From: Paenibacillus sp. PastM-3
Lineage (GTDB): Bacteria > Bacillota > Bacilli > Paenibacillales > Paenibacillaceae
DNA: 64,000 nt
Assembly: GCF_029893965.1 (NCBI RefSeq)
Contig: NZ_JARXXP010000022.1
Location: 1-64,000 of the forward strand
Direction: 5' to 3'
Part shown: one piece after another, positions 8,455 to 16,827 of the stretch
Layout: the number at the start of each line of letters is the position of its first letter
How positions within the stretch are numbered: position 1 is the first letter of the stretch
Program-made: the position numbers and the translations under genes
Notes under the pieces: model-generated
What the model was told of the DNA's origin: nothing
Databases searched by the model: none
What the model saw: the letters and a program-made list of their open reading frames with translations, nothing else

Positions 8455-9870
8455 TTGAGAAATAGTAAATGGTTCAGCGCGGCTTTGGCTTCTGCACTTC
8501 TTGTAACAGGGGGCGCAGGCACGATTGTGGGGGCAAGCAGCGTGAGCGCCGCGGCCGTGGCAAGTACAGTTAAAACGGGTACAGCCACATGGACTGTAAA
8601 CAGCAATCCGGCCCAGTTCAGCACAATTGACAGCAGCGGCTACAAACTGTATTCGCTTAGCCAGGTAGCCGGTGAGCTTGGTGCCAAGCTGATTCTCACA
8701 AACAGCGGTTTTGAGCTGAATGACAGCAAGGGGCTACATACGGTACAGCTTCAAGCAGGCTCCAAAAGCTATGTGGTGGATGGTGCACCCCAGCAATTTA
8801 CGGTAGCGCCTATCGTATATAACGGAAAAGTTTACGTTGAGCTGACCAAGCTCGTAACCGCTCTGGGCGGGGAGCTTTCGGCGGATGACCTGGCAATTTT
8901 GAGCTTCGCCCGTCCGGAAGGCCAGTTTGATACCCTGCACTGGACAGCAGACGGCAGCATCATTGCGAACAAGAGTGACTCCGAAACAGCCCAGCTGCTG
9001 AAGTTCAGCGCATATCCGGGCGACTATGAAGTGTTTTCTTCCAATGAAAGTGCGCTTGATTTCTCCGTCTCCGCCGACCAGAAGTGGGGTGCGTTCACAG
9101 ATGAGACAGGCCAGCTGAAGCTGATCAACCTGTCGAGCGGCGCCATTTCTTCCCTGGGCACCGACACCAGCGTGAAGACAGATCTGGTATGGTCGCAGGA
9201 TGGCAAAACCATCTATTTCATCCAGGGAGACAAGCAGGAGAAGATCGCCCAGATCGCGGTTGATACCGGAACAGTAAAGACCGTGCTCGAAGATAAAGTG
9301 GAAAATAAATCCGAGCTGCGCCTCTCCGCTGATGCGAAAAGCGTGGTGTATATCGTCAACGTAACCGGCGTAGCCAAAAACGATGCCGACAGCACTGAAG
9401 ATTCCCTGACTGTAGACTACAGCAAAGCCGGAGAGCAGCTCTATAAGCTGGATCTTGCAACCAAGGATGCCAAGCCAAAAGCACTGACTACCGAGCTCGA
9501 CAACAAGCTGTACCCTGAGATCCTGGCTAACGGCGGCGTGGTCTATCTGAGTGCAGACGCTGAAGGGAATGCGGCTAACACCCTGAAATCGGTCAGTGCA
9601 GACGGAGCCACCATTACTAACATTGCACTGGATACGGAAGCAACCTGGTCTGCCGGTGTAGCTACGGGTCTGATTGTATCCGGAGTGGCTGCTGACGGAA
9701 GCACTACAATCTATTCCATCGATGCAAGCGGCAATAAAACCGTGCTGTTCCAGACGGCTGAAGATGTATCCGAAGTTGCAGTTTCCCATGACGGCAGCAA
9801 GCTGGCAGTAGTAAGCGATGGCAAAGTTCTGTTGATCCAGGGCGGCAAAGCACTGCAGCTGACTAAATAA
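8455..9870 (+). CDS. Secreted copper-amine-oxidase-like N-domain / propeller-like protein
   Basis: A 471-residue secreted protein. The TTG start at 8455 has AAGGGTGA upstream. Residues 1-33 form a signal peptide (cleavage near VSAAAVA). Residues about 40-130 resemble the copper-amine-oxidase N-terminal domain fold common in Paenibacillus surface proteins (YKLYSLSQVAGELGAKL; VYVELTKLVTALGGEL). The remainder has repeated WSxDGKTIYF/LSxDAKSVVY blades like TolB or WD40-like propellers. No catalytic site is seen. It lies 60 bases upstream of pstS and probably shares its transcript, so a role at the wall in phosphate limitation is possible but unproven. Confidence 0.75.
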   Translation: MRNSKWFSAALASALLVTGGAGTIVGASSVSAAAVASTVKTGTATWTVNSNPAQFSTIDSSGYKLYSLSQVAGELGAKLILTNSGFELNDSKGLHTVQLQAGSKSYVVDGAPQQFTVAPIVYNGKVYVELTKLVTALGGELSADDLAILSFARPEGQFDTLHWTADGSIIANKSDSETAQLLKFSAYPGDYEVFSSNESALDFSVSADQKWGAFTDETGQLKLINLSSGAISSLGTDTSVKTDLVWSQDGKTIYFIQGDKQEKIAQIAVDTGTVKTVLEDKVENKSELRLSADAKSVVYIVNVTGVAKNDADSTEDSLTVDYSKAGEQLYKLDLATKDAKPKALTTELDNKLYPEILANGGVVYLSADAEGNAANTLKSVSADGATITNIALDTEATWSAGVATGLIVSGVAADGSTTIYSIDASGNKTVLFQTAEDVSEVAVSHDGSKLAVVSDGKVLLIQGGKALQLTK

Positions 9871-9930
9871 GACACGTCCCTCATAGCCCACACAATATAA
9901 CGGCATAGCGCCGGGAGGAGAATTCAGATC

Positions 9931-10794
9931 ATGAAGCTTTTCAAAAAATTTACGGTAACGGCACTGACAGCAGTAATCGCGGTGACCGCATCATTCGCAG
10001 GTATTGCGGCAGCAGCCGACACGCTCAAAGGTAAAATCACTATTAACGGTTCTACGGCACTGCTTCCGCTGACCCTGCAGGCAGCCAAAGAATTCCAGAA
10101 GCTGCACCCTAAGGTGAAAATCGCCGCTTCCGGTAAAGGTTCCGTAACAGGTCCTCAGGCTGTAAAAAAAGGCATCGCTGATATCGGCGCCTGCGACTGG
10201 GATGCAAGCATCGACGTTCCAGGGTTCAAGGCTTTTGACGGACAGGTAGCGAACAAGGTAGCGGTTATTCCTTTTGCAACGATCGTTAACAAAAATGTCG
10301 GCGTAGATAACCTGACTACTGAGCAGCTGGCCGGTATTTTCTCCGGTAAAATCACCAACTGGAAAGAAGTCGGCGGTTCGGACGCCAATATCGTAGTTAT
10401 CACACGTTCCTTCGGTTCCGGTACACGCGTTAACTACCAGGCTAAAGCGCTGGGCGGCGGAGACATCGTGAAGAAAGAAAAGAACTATAAGGAAACAGGC
10501 TCCAGCGGTGATATGAAGACTGCCGTAGCCACTACTCCTAACTCCATCGGTTACATCGACCTTGTATACGTAAGCGGCAGCGACATCAAAGCCGTGAAGC
10601 ACAACGGTGTTGCAGCTACTACAGATAACGTAATCAACGGATCGTACAAGATCTGGGCATACGGATACTACATGACCAAAGGCCAGCCGACCGGTGCTAC
10701 TAAAGAATTCATCGAGTACGTACAGAGCAAGAAGTTCCAGAACGGCTCGCTCAAAAAGCTTAAATTCATCCCGATCGCAGCAATGAAAGGCTAA
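9931..10794 (+). CDS. pstS: Phosphate ABC transporter substrate-binding protein PstS
   Basis: The 287-residue protein has an N-terminal signal (LTAVIAVTASFAGIAAAA) and the hallmarks of PstS-type periplasmic-binding-like proteins: INGSTALLPL near the mature N-terminus, ASGKGSVTGPQAVKKG, and the central phosphate-contacting TRSFGSGTR loop. It captures extracellular phosphate for the PstCA channel. There is no lipobox cysteine after the signal, which is unusual for a Gram-positive PstS: the protein may be held by an uncleaved signal or be released. It is followed by a stem-loop and pstC. The ATG has GGGAGGAG upstream. Confidence 0.93.
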   Translation: MKLFKKFTVTALTAVIAVTASFAGIAAAADTLKGKITINGSTALLPLTLQAAKEFQKLHPKVKIAASGKGSVTGPQAVKKGIADIGACDWDASIDVPGFKAFDGQVANKVAVIPFATIVNKNVGVDNLTTEQLAGIFSGKITNWKEVGGSDANIVVITRSFGSGTRVNYQAKALGGGDIVKKEKNYKETGSSGDMKTAVATTPNSIGYIDLVYVSGSDIKAVKHNGVAATTDNVINGSYKIWAYGYYMTKGQPTGATKEFIEYVQSKKFQNGSLKKLKFIPIAAMKG

Positions 10795-10823
10795 GGAAAA
10801 GCTTCATTATATTGAACGGTAAC

Positions 10824-10858
10824 AGCGGCCAGCTCCGGAATATTCGGGGGTGGCCGCT
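10824..10858 (+). promoter_or_regulatory. Stem-loop between pstS and pstC
   Basis: AGCGGCCA (10824-10831) pairs with TGGCCGCT (10851-10858). There is no T-run after it, so it is probably not a full terminator. Such intercistronic hairpins commonly raise the amount of the binding-protein message relative to the permease messages. Confidence 0.55.
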
Positions 10859-10873
10859 TACAGGAGGGAAAGT

Positions 10874-11818
10874 ATGGGGGCACCCGTCCAAAGCCTGGCA
10901 TCCCAATCGCCAAATAAGGCTGAGCATAGCAACATTAACGACAAACGCCACAGAAGACATCTGCTTGGCAACCGGTTGTCGCGTTATTATTTCTTTTGTA
11001 GCATCCTGGCATTGTGCTTCGTGCTTGGACTTGTCATTGTATTCATCGGAAAAACGGCGCTGCTGCTGTTCGGAGATGTCTCTCCGGCCGAGTTCTTTCT
11101 GTCCTTTAACTGGACACCGGAGGAGGAGGCTTTTGGTGCGGCGGCCTTTATTGTAAATACACTTACCCTGACTGCACTAACGCTGCTGATTGCAGTGCCG
11201 GTTTCTGTGGGGATGGCTGTGCTCTGCGCGGAGATTGCCCCGAAATGGATGAAGAGCTTCATCCGTCCCGTGCTCGACCTGCTTGTCGGCATTCCTTCTA
11301 TAGTATACGGCTATCTGGGTCTCACTGTAATGCTTCCTTTCCTGCGCAGAATCAGCGGTGAAGGACTGGGCGACGGCGTTCTGGCTGCTGCGCTTGTCCT
11401 GGCTCTGATGGTGCTGCCTACGATCTGCCGGATCAGCGATGATGCCATTATTGCTGTGCCGCGCAAATTCCGTGATGCAGCCTATGCCCTTGGCTCTACC
11501 CGTCTGCAGGTGATCATACGGGTTGTGCTGCCGGCGGCCAAGCGGGGGATTATCTCGGCTATTATTCTCGGTATGACCCGTGCTGTCGGTGAGACGATGG
11601 CTGTAGTTATGGTAATCGGGAATACGCCGCAGCTGGCCAAAAGCCTGTTCACCCCGTCTTCCGTACTGACCAGTAACATTGTAATGCAGATTTCGAACGT
11701 GGAATTTGACTCGACCTGGAACTATGCGCTGCATATGATGGCCTTCCTGCTGCTGCTCATTTCCTTTGTGCTGATTCTTATCATCCGCGTAATCGGCCGG
11801 AAAAGGGAGGATGCGTAA
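10874..11818 (+). CDS. pstC: Phosphate ABC transporter permease PstC
   Basis: A 314-residue inner-membrane permease with a long hydrophilic N-terminus (about 40 residues) and six predicted membrane segments. The binding-protein-dependent transport (EAA) loop is present: RDAAYALGSTRLQVIIRVVLPAAKRGI at the usual place, with the PstC-type PSIVYGYLGL segment. The ATG at 10874 has AGGAGGG upstream; the longer frame begins with an unsupported GTG. Its stop TAA overlaps the ATG of pstA by one base, so the two are translationally coupled. Confidence 0.93.
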   Translation: MGAPVQSLASQSPNKAEHSNINDKRHRRHLLGNRLSRYYFFCSILALCFVLGLVIVFIGKTALLLFGDVSPAEFFLSFNWTPEEEAFGAAAFIVNTLTLTALTLLIAVPVSVGMAVLCAEIAPKWMKSFIRPVLDLLVGIPSIVYGYLGLTVMLPFLRRISGEGLGDGVLAAALVLALMVLPTICRISDDAIIAVPRKFRDAAYALGSTRLQVIIRVVLPAAKRGIISAIILGMTRAVGETMAVVMVIGNTPQLAKSLFTPSSVLTSNIVMQISNVEFDSTWNYALHMMAFLLLLISFVLILIIRVIGRKREDA

Positions 11819-12696
11819 TGAACTTTACCCGTAATCCTCATACTGCACGCTCCCGCCGCAACAACCAGATCGCCACCTTCGGATTCTACGCGCTCGGTGC
11901 GCTGGTCATGCTGCTGATCTTCTGGCTGCTCTTTACGATTCTCAGCAAGGGACTGCCGCAGCTCAGACCCGAGTTCCTCGTCAAGCTGCCGGAGGAGATT
12001 GATCCGGGCGGCGGCATCGGGCCGGTGCTGTTCAACTCCTTCTATATCCTGTTTATTTCCCTGCTGATTTCGATACCGATCGGGGTAGGCGCAGGGATCT
12101 ATATGGCGGAGTATGCTCCGGACAACCGCTTTACCGGCGCACTGCGCATCTGTGTAGAATCCCTGTCCTCTGTACCTTCGATTGTATTCGGTCTCCTGGG
12201 CTTGGCTATTTTTGCCGAATACTTCGGGATCGGCCTGACCATCCTCGGCGGCGGGGTCTCACTGGCCCTGCTCAATCTGCCGATGCTGGCCCGTGTAACC
12301 GAAGAAGCGGTCCGCGCGGTTCCCGCCGACATCCGTGAAGCCGGCTATGCACTGGGGATGACCAAATTCCACGTCATCCGCAAGGTTGTCCTGCCGGTGG
12401 CCCTGCCGGCCATCGTTACCGGCATCTGCCTGGTGGCGGGCCGCGCCTTCGGGGAGTCGGCAGTTATAATCCTGACCGCCGGCCTCAGCACCTCCGGCGA
12501 GATGTGGGACTTCAACCTGTTCTCACCGGGTGAGACCCTCGCGGTGCATCTCTGGTATGTGCAGTCCGAGGCGATTGTCGAAGACGCACGGCAGATCGCC
12601 GACAAGTCGGCGGCGGTGCTGGTCTTCGTCGTGCTGCTGATCAACTTCATTTTCCGGTTCCCGCTATGGCTGGGCAACCGCAAAAAAGGACACTAA
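11818..12696 (+). CDS. pstA: Phosphate ABC transporter permease PstA
   Basis: The 292-residue partner of PstC has six membrane segments, the PstA-type PSIVFGLLGLAIF segment and the EAA loop (REAGYALGMTKFHVIRKVVLP). It forms the heterodimeric phosphate channel. The gene is followed directly by a strong terminator, so the ATPase gene pstB, which normally follows, is absent from this locus and must lie elsewhere in the genome if the system works. Confidence 0.93.
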   Translation: MNFTRNPHTARSRRNNQIATFGFYALGALVMLLIFWLLFTILSKGLPQLRPEFLVKLPEEIDPGGGIGPVLFNSFYILFISLLISIPIGVGAGIYMAEYAPDNRFTGALRICVESLSSVPSIVFGLLGLAIFAEYFGIGLTILGGGVSLALLNLPMLARVTEEAVRAVPADIREAGYALGMTKFHVIRKVVLPVALPAIVTGICLVAGRAFGESAVIILTAGLSTSGEMWDFNLFSPGETLAVHLWYVQSEAIVEDARQIADKSAAVLVFVVLLINFIFRFPLWLGNRKKGH

Positions 12697-12709
12697 AACA
12701 AGCTTTCCG

Positions 12710-12748
12710 GCTGTCCGGGGTGGAAGTTGCACACCGGACAGCTTTTTT
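12710..12748 (+). terminator. Rho-independent terminator of the pst genes
   Basis: A perfect 9-bp stem, GCTGTCCGG (12710-12718) with CCGGACAGC (12734-12742), is followed by six T (12743-12748). Confidence 0.92.
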
Positions 12749-12778
12749 GTATGGGGGCAGAGTTCCGCTGTTTAGTGA

Positions 12779-12807
12779 TTGCTAATAAAAATTAATAATA
12801 CTACAAT
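12779..12807 (+). promoter_or_regulatory. Sigma-A-like promoter of the FapA-family gene
   Basis: TTGCTA (12779-12784), a 17-base spacer and TACAAT (12802-12807) lie about 65 bases before the ATG at 12873. Confidence 0.6.
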
Positions 12808-12872
12808 GAAAGCAATTACACAGACAGTGCCATTTTTCGACAAACGGGCACATACCAGGGAGGTACAGCACG

Positions 12873-14741
12873 ATGCCAGAACGCATGAGTGAGCAGGAGC
12901 TGAACAAGCTGATCAACATGCTGGAGCTTTCCGAGCAATGGGATGAGGATGAGCTGGATCAGGCTTTTATAGATCATGAAGCTGAAAGTGATCTCGGAGG
13001 GCGCGTGCTCGTCCGGGCAGGTAAAATCTTCGTCCAGGACCCGCTGCCCGGCGGCAGTCCGGCAGTCATCTCGGCTGCTGCGCCGGTTGTAGTCCGCGTT
13101 AACGGGCAGCCGATCACCGGTCCGACCGAGGTAACCTCAACAGATAAGATAGAATGGTCGATTACGGAACCTCCGCTGTACACAATTCATGTATCGGAGG
13201 ATCATTTGCAGGCTTTTTTCACCCTGTATTCAACGCGGCGGTATCAGTGGAAGCTGAATGACTATTATTCTTCCAGTATGGTTGAAGTAGAAGCGGCGAT
13301 GGACACGGATACGGTAATCGGGCTGCTGGGGCTCAATGAAATCATCGCCGATTTCGAGCAGCAGGGCATTAGGCAGAACCTGAACATTGCCGCCATTCAC
13401 GCCGAGCTGCAAAACCCCACGTACCAGCCGATTACAGCGGCCAAGGGGCGGGCGGCGGTTCCGGGGGAGAATGCAACGCTTGAGCTGTTTTTTTCGGAAA
13501 CCATTGAGAATGAATTCAGCGAAATAGAGGGACAGATAGACTTCCGCAGCCATCTCCGGATTCCGTCTGTGGTCAGAGGCCAGGTGATTGCCCGCAAAAT
13601 CCCTTACATTGAAGGGATCCCCGGCTGTGACGTGTACGGGGCAATTCTGTATCCGCCCCTCCCGGGCGATATTACGATCGTTGCCAAGAATAACACGGTG
13701 ATGCTGATCAACAATGAGATCCGTGCGCTGCGGGAAGGCCGTCCCCGTGTTACCGGGGAGAAGGTCAAATATTTTGACATTACGACTACTTATACAGTTC
13801 CGGGCAACGTCAGCATCAAAACGGGGAATATTATCTTTTCCGGCGATGTACTGGTACGGGGGAATGTCGAAGACAATATGATTATTGAATCGCTCGGTAA
13901 TGTCTACGTGGAAGGCAGCATTTACAACTCCACCATTACAGCAACCGGCAGTATCGTCGTCAAGGGGAATGTTATCAACAGCAACCTGTATTCCGGCTAT
14001 TTCGGCGTGATGTATAACCGGATTTTTAACTGCTCGAAGCTGCTGATTGAGGAGGCTGTCCTGCTCAAAAAAGCGGTCCGCCTGCTGATCCAGGCCGTCC
14101 AGTCCCGCAAGCAGAGCGTAAAATACGGCCAGGCGGTGCTGCTGCTGATGGAGAGCAAATTTCAAAAGATTCCCCGGCTGATCAAGGAGCTGCTCTCCTT
14201 GCTGGAGATGGTCCAGGGGTCCTATCACGAGGATCTGGACCAGACGCTGCATTTCCTGAATCTGATGCTGAAGCCGGTGCAGCTGGTTGACTTCTTGAAC
14301 GAGGCTTCGCTGAACGGTGTAATCGGCATAATCGAAGAGCTGCATGCAGGCGTGGCCCGGATGCAGGAGAACAAGGTGGAGGTCAACATCGGCAGATGCC
14401 AGAACAGCACTGTTAAGTCTAACGGCGACATCAACATCCACAGGGACGGGATCGTGCAGAGTGAGCTGTTCTCCTCCGGCAATATCATCTTCCGCAAGAT
14501 GTTCGCGGTGTGCCGGGGCTCAAAGCTGGAGGCGGGCGGCAGAATCAGTGCGTACTATGTCGGCAGCGAGAGCGGGGCGCAGTCCTACCTGAAGGCCAAG
14601 CACAGCATAACTGTACGCAAAATCTACACCGGCCGCATCACCATCGACAAATACACCACTGACATTACTGCTCCGCTGGAAAATATGACGTTTGACCTTG
14701 AGAACATCCGTACGGTCAAGCTGCAGATGGATTCGGAGTAA
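12873..14741 (+). CDS. FapA/DUF342 family protein
   Basis: A 622-residue protein. The N-terminal third is a head region; the centre (about residues 200-350) carries the FapA (formerly DUF342) signature (RKIPYIEGIPGCDVYG, GRPRVTG) followed by an LPxGN-like beta-helix (ISGDVLVRGNVEDN, NVYVEGSIYNS, ITATGSIVVKGNVINS). A helical stretch follows (about 380-490), then a second beta-helical part (KVEVNIGRCQNSTVKSNGDINI). Relatives in Vibrio influence cell-pole or flagellar functions, but their biochemical role is unclear. No signal peptide or membrane segment is visible, so it is cytoplasmic. It is monocistronic, with GGGAGG before its ATG. Confidence 0.8.
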   Translation: MPERMSEQELNKLINMLELSEQWDEDELDQAFIDHEAESDLGGRVLVRAGKIFVQDPLPGGSPAVISAAAPVVVRVNGQPITGPTEVTSTDKIEWSITEPPLYTIHVSEDHLQAFFTLYSTRRYQWKLNDYYSSSMVEVEAAMDTDTVIGLLGLNEIIADFEQQGIRQNLNIAAIHAELQNPTYQPITAAKGRAAVPGENATLELFFSETIENEFSEIEGQIDFRSHLRIPSVVRGQVIARKIPYIEGIPGCDVYGAILYPPLPGDITIVAKNNTVMLINNEIRALREGRPRVTGEKVKYFDITTTYTVPGNVSIKTGNIIFSGDVLVRGNVEDNMIIESLGNVYVEGSIYNSTITATGSIVVKGNVINSNLYSGYFGVMYNRIFNCSKLLIEEAVLLKKAVRLLIQAVQSRKQSVKYGQAVLLLMESKFQKIPRLIKELLSLLEMVQGSYHEDLDQTLHFLNLMLKPVQLVDFLNEASLNGVIGIIEELHAGVARMQENKVEVNIGRCQNSTVKSNGDINIHRDGIVQSELFSSGNIIFRKMFAVCRGSKLEAGGRISAYYVGSESGAQSYLKAKHSITVRKIYTGRITIDKYTTDITAPLENMTFDLENIRTVKLQMDSE

Positions 14742-14930
14742 CGCCGTGTTATTAGGAGCTTGTGCAGAGTGGTATGGCTAATGCGACCCGTGAGTATTGT
14801 ATAGAGTAGTCTGCAAAAGCATCCGGTGAGCTTTGCAGGCGGGGAGTCGGGCTGGTGCTTGTGCGCTAAATGCCTCAAGTTGTTTTGGCCGGACGGACTC
14901 AGCAGTCCGGTCCGAACCTACGCCCGATGT

Positions 14931-15065
14931 CTAACGGACTCAGGAGACGCTACTAGTTTGTTTTAATGCGTCTCCACCGTTTAACGGACCCAGCTGCCGT
15001 TATTGATGCGACCGGGCAGCGAATGGCGCCTTTTGGAGCAGAATAACGGCTGTGGAGTCCGTTAG
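14931..15065. repeat. Nested inverted-repeat (cloverleaf-like) intergenic element
   Basis: In the 550-base gap after the FapA-family gene, CTAACGGACTC (14931-14941) is the exact reverse complement of GAGTCCGTTAG (15055-15065). Inside it are two further inverted pairs: GGAGACGC (14943-14950) with GCGTCTCC (14968-14975), and CCGTTATT (14997-15004) with AATAACGG (15042-15049). The whole can fold into a closed multi-stem structure on either strand. Degenerate copies of the ccgtt motif continue to about 15118. No gene is seen from 14742 to 15595. Confidence 0.75.
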
Positions 15066-15267
15066 AGTTGGATTAAGCGGAAAATCAGCCAAATAGTGTC
15101 ATCTGTGTCCGTTAAAAGTTACAGTGGTATTGTTCTGGTTGAGCTCAGACATATAGTGACATGTTCCGTCGTTCCATATTCCGCTATTATCGCTGTAACA
15201 AGCATCGCCGGCTCCTGGAGCTTCGAGTAGTCTCGCCTCCGGACAATGGCGCGCATCCCCCTGTAAC

Positions 15268-15554
15268 GCAAAAACAGCCTTCCCGAAGGGAGGCTGTAAT
15301 GCTTGTTACGTCCCGGAAGGGATGCAGCCCTGCAGGCTGATTGCGAAGCAGGTGCTAACGAAGCGGATGCTCCAACGTCCCCCAGACTGGGGTTCTCATC
15401 CCGCCGGAACGCAAAAACAGCCTTCCCGAAGGAAGGCTGTAATGCTTGTTACGTCCCGGAAGGGATGCAGCCCATCCGGGCTGATTGCGAAGCAGGTGCT
15501 AACGAAGTGTATGCTCCAACGTCCCCCAGACTGGGGTTCTCATCCCGCCGGAAC
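15268..15554. repeat. Two tandem 143/144-bp copies of a tRNA 3' end plus terminator
   Basis: The block starting gcaaaaacag occurs at 15268, 15411 and 15555 (periods 143 and 144). Each block holds a terminator hairpin for the minus strand (ACAGCC..GGCTGT with a T-run), the last 13 bases of the tRNA-Arg gene (gtcccggaaggga) and, in the two decayed copies, about 85 bases of other sequence in place of the rest of the tRNA. The third block belongs to the intact tRNA. Open frames reading through the array are artefacts of the repeats. Confidence 0.85.
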
Positions 15555-15555
15555 G

Positions 15556-15584
15556 CAAAAACAGCCTTCCCGAAGGAAGGCTGT
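15556..15584 (-). terminator. Terminator of tRNA-Arg
   Basis: On the minus strand ACAGCCTTCC (15575-15584), a TTCG tetraloop and GGAAGGCTGT (15561-15570) form a perfect 10-bp stem followed by five to six T. Confidence 0.92.
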
Positions 15585-15595
15585 AATGCTTGTTA

Positions 15596-15669
15596 CGTCC
15601 CGGAAGGGATTCGAACCCCCGACCGTGCGCTTAGAAGGCGCATGCTCTATCCGGCTGAGCTACCGGGAC
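15596..15669 (-). tRNA. trnR-TCT: tRNA-Arg (anticodon TCT)
   Basis: A 74-base cloverleaf without encoded CCA. The acceptor stem is GTCCCGG with CCGGGAC, the D-arm has GCTC...GAGC, the anticodon stem TGCGC/GCGCA encloses loop CTTCTAA with anticodon TCT, and the T-arm contains GGTTCGAATCC. It reads AGA (and AGG by wobble) codons. It is a single tRNA gene with its own promoter and terminator. Confidence 0.95.
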
Positions 15670-15696
15670 ACGGACACTCAAAAGCAAGCAAAAATT

Positions 15697-15725
15697 ATGT
15701 TATCATAGATGAATAATTTTTTCAA
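15697..15725 (-). promoter_or_regulatory. Promoter of tRNA-Arg
   Basis: On the minus strand TTGAAA (15720-15725), 17 bases, then TAACAT (15697-15702) preceded by TGA, lie about 28 bases upstream of the tRNA. Confidence 0.5.
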
Positions 15726-15734
15726 CTTGTTTTT

Positions 15735-15762
15735 TTGAATGCGTGGCAGGATATGCTATAAT
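15735..15762 (+). promoter_or_regulatory. Extended -10 promoter of the ysoA-like gene
   Basis: TTGAAT (15735-15740), 16 bases and TATAAT (15757-15762), with TGC immediately before the -10 box (extended -10). It is divergent from the tRNA promoter and about 40 bases before the probable start codon. Confidence 0.65.
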
Positions 15763-15802
15763 CTACAATTGATCATGGATCGGATAAAAAGGAGGTGCCC
15801 TC

Positions 15803-16732
15803 ATTAATCAATTCAATTCCCCTGCCAAAGAGAATGTCGTGCTGTTTCCGAAGACACTGGATTATTACCAGATCCAGCTTACGGTAATGCTGGAGAGTGA
15901 ACGCTACGGGGAAGCGATGGAACTGCTGCGGTTTCTGCTGCAATGCCAGGGACAGGAAGAGCGGCACTACGAGGAATGGCAGTCATTGCTGGACTGGCTG
16001 GAGGCGGCGTTTCCATATGATGCGGGAAGCACAGAGGCGGACCGTGCCGCTTCGAGCGAGGAGCAGGATCTGAAAGAAGAGGATATGGCCCGTATTTTGG
16101 CAAAAGCCAAGCTTGAAGAGGATGCGGGTTACCCGGACAAGCTGCTGCGCAAGGTGATGAATGAGCCGCTGTCGGAGGGAACCATTCTGGCGCTGGAGCA
16201 TCTCTCGTATCTGGAGGGCGGCAGTGTGGATGAGACGCTGACAACCTGGCTGCAAAAGACCCCCGTGCATCCGCTCCTGCAGTTCCGGGCGCTGCAGACA
16301 CTTAAGAAGCGCGGCGTACAGGGAGTCATCCGGCTGGCACGCGGCAGCGAGCTGGCGCAGATCGAGATTGAAGCGGTCCCGCTGCAGAATGAGGATTTCC
16401 CGCCGCAGGTTGCCCAGGTTATGGAACGGGTAGCCGAGCAGGCGGAGGTGCATGAGCCTACACTGTATTATTTTGCACAGGAGCTCTGGGGACAGTTTAT
16501 TATGTCGATTTATGGATCAGGCGAATATCGTAAATTGCTGGATGGCGGGGATGAGCTGCTTGATATCTGGGCGGGTGCGCTGCATCAGCTGGTATCAGAG
16601 AGTCTGAACGGAACCCTGCAGGAGGAGGAGGCCCGGGCCATGTACGGCATTACCGGAGGCATGCGCTTTCAATTCGAAGGGGCATACCGTTCTCTGAAAG
16701 GATTTGTTAAGAGTTCCATACTTGATAAATAA
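15803..16732 (+). CDS. ysoA: YsoA-like helical (TPR-type) protein, probable ATT start
   Basis: An acidic, helix-rich protein of about 309 residues immediately upstream of tig, the position held by ysoA (a TPR-like protein of unknown function) in Bacillus. Helical pairs such as YGEAMELLRFLLQCQGQ and repeated LEHLSYLEGG-type segments fit a TPR/HEAT-like scaffold. A perfect AAAGGAGGT (15788-15796) lies six bases before ATT at 15803, and no ATG, GTG or TTG is in frame near it. The next conventional start, GTG at 15839, lacks a ribosome binding site. I therefore favour ATT, a rare start codon best known from infC. If that is wrong the protein starts at 15839 with 297 residues. The function is unknown. 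Confidence 0.75.
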   Translation: MNQFNSPAKENVVLFPKTLDYYQIQLTVMLESERYGEAMELLRFLLQCQGQEERHYEEWQSLLDWLEAAFPYDAGSTEADRAASSEEQDLKEEDMARILAKAKLEEDAGYPDKLLRKVMNEPLSEGTILALEHLSYLEGGSVDETLTTWLQKTPVHPLLQFRALQTLKKRGVQGVIRLARGSELAQIEIEAVPLQNEDFPPQVAQVMERVAEQAEVHEPTLYYFAQELWGQFIMSIYGSGEYRKLLDGGDELLDIWAGALHQLVSESLNGTLQEEEARAMYGITGGMRFQFEGAYRSLKGFVKSSILDK

Positions 16733-16750
16733 GGCGATGTTGTATATAAT
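16722..16750 (+). promoter_or_regulatory. Sigma-A-like promoter of tig
   Basis: TTGATA (16722-16727), 17 bases and TATAAT (16745-16750) overlap the end of the upstream gene and precede tig by about 78 bases. Confidence 0.65.
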
Positions 16751-16827
16751 ATAATGGTTATTCTGTGCGTGAAGATCGTAATAATCTAAGTTAACATGCA
16801 ACCTATTTTTGGAGGGAAAAGTATATT

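Noticed and set aside
8243-8458. Small frame of 71 codons between the lipoprotein and the copper-amine-oxidase-like gene
   Set aside because: No ribosome binding site; it overlaps the preceding gene's end and the possible PhoP box.
15303-15716. Long open frames (137 and 128 codons) across the tRNA-Arg region
   Set aside because: They arise from the 143-bp tandem repeat, read antisense through the tRNA gene, and have no ribosome binding site.
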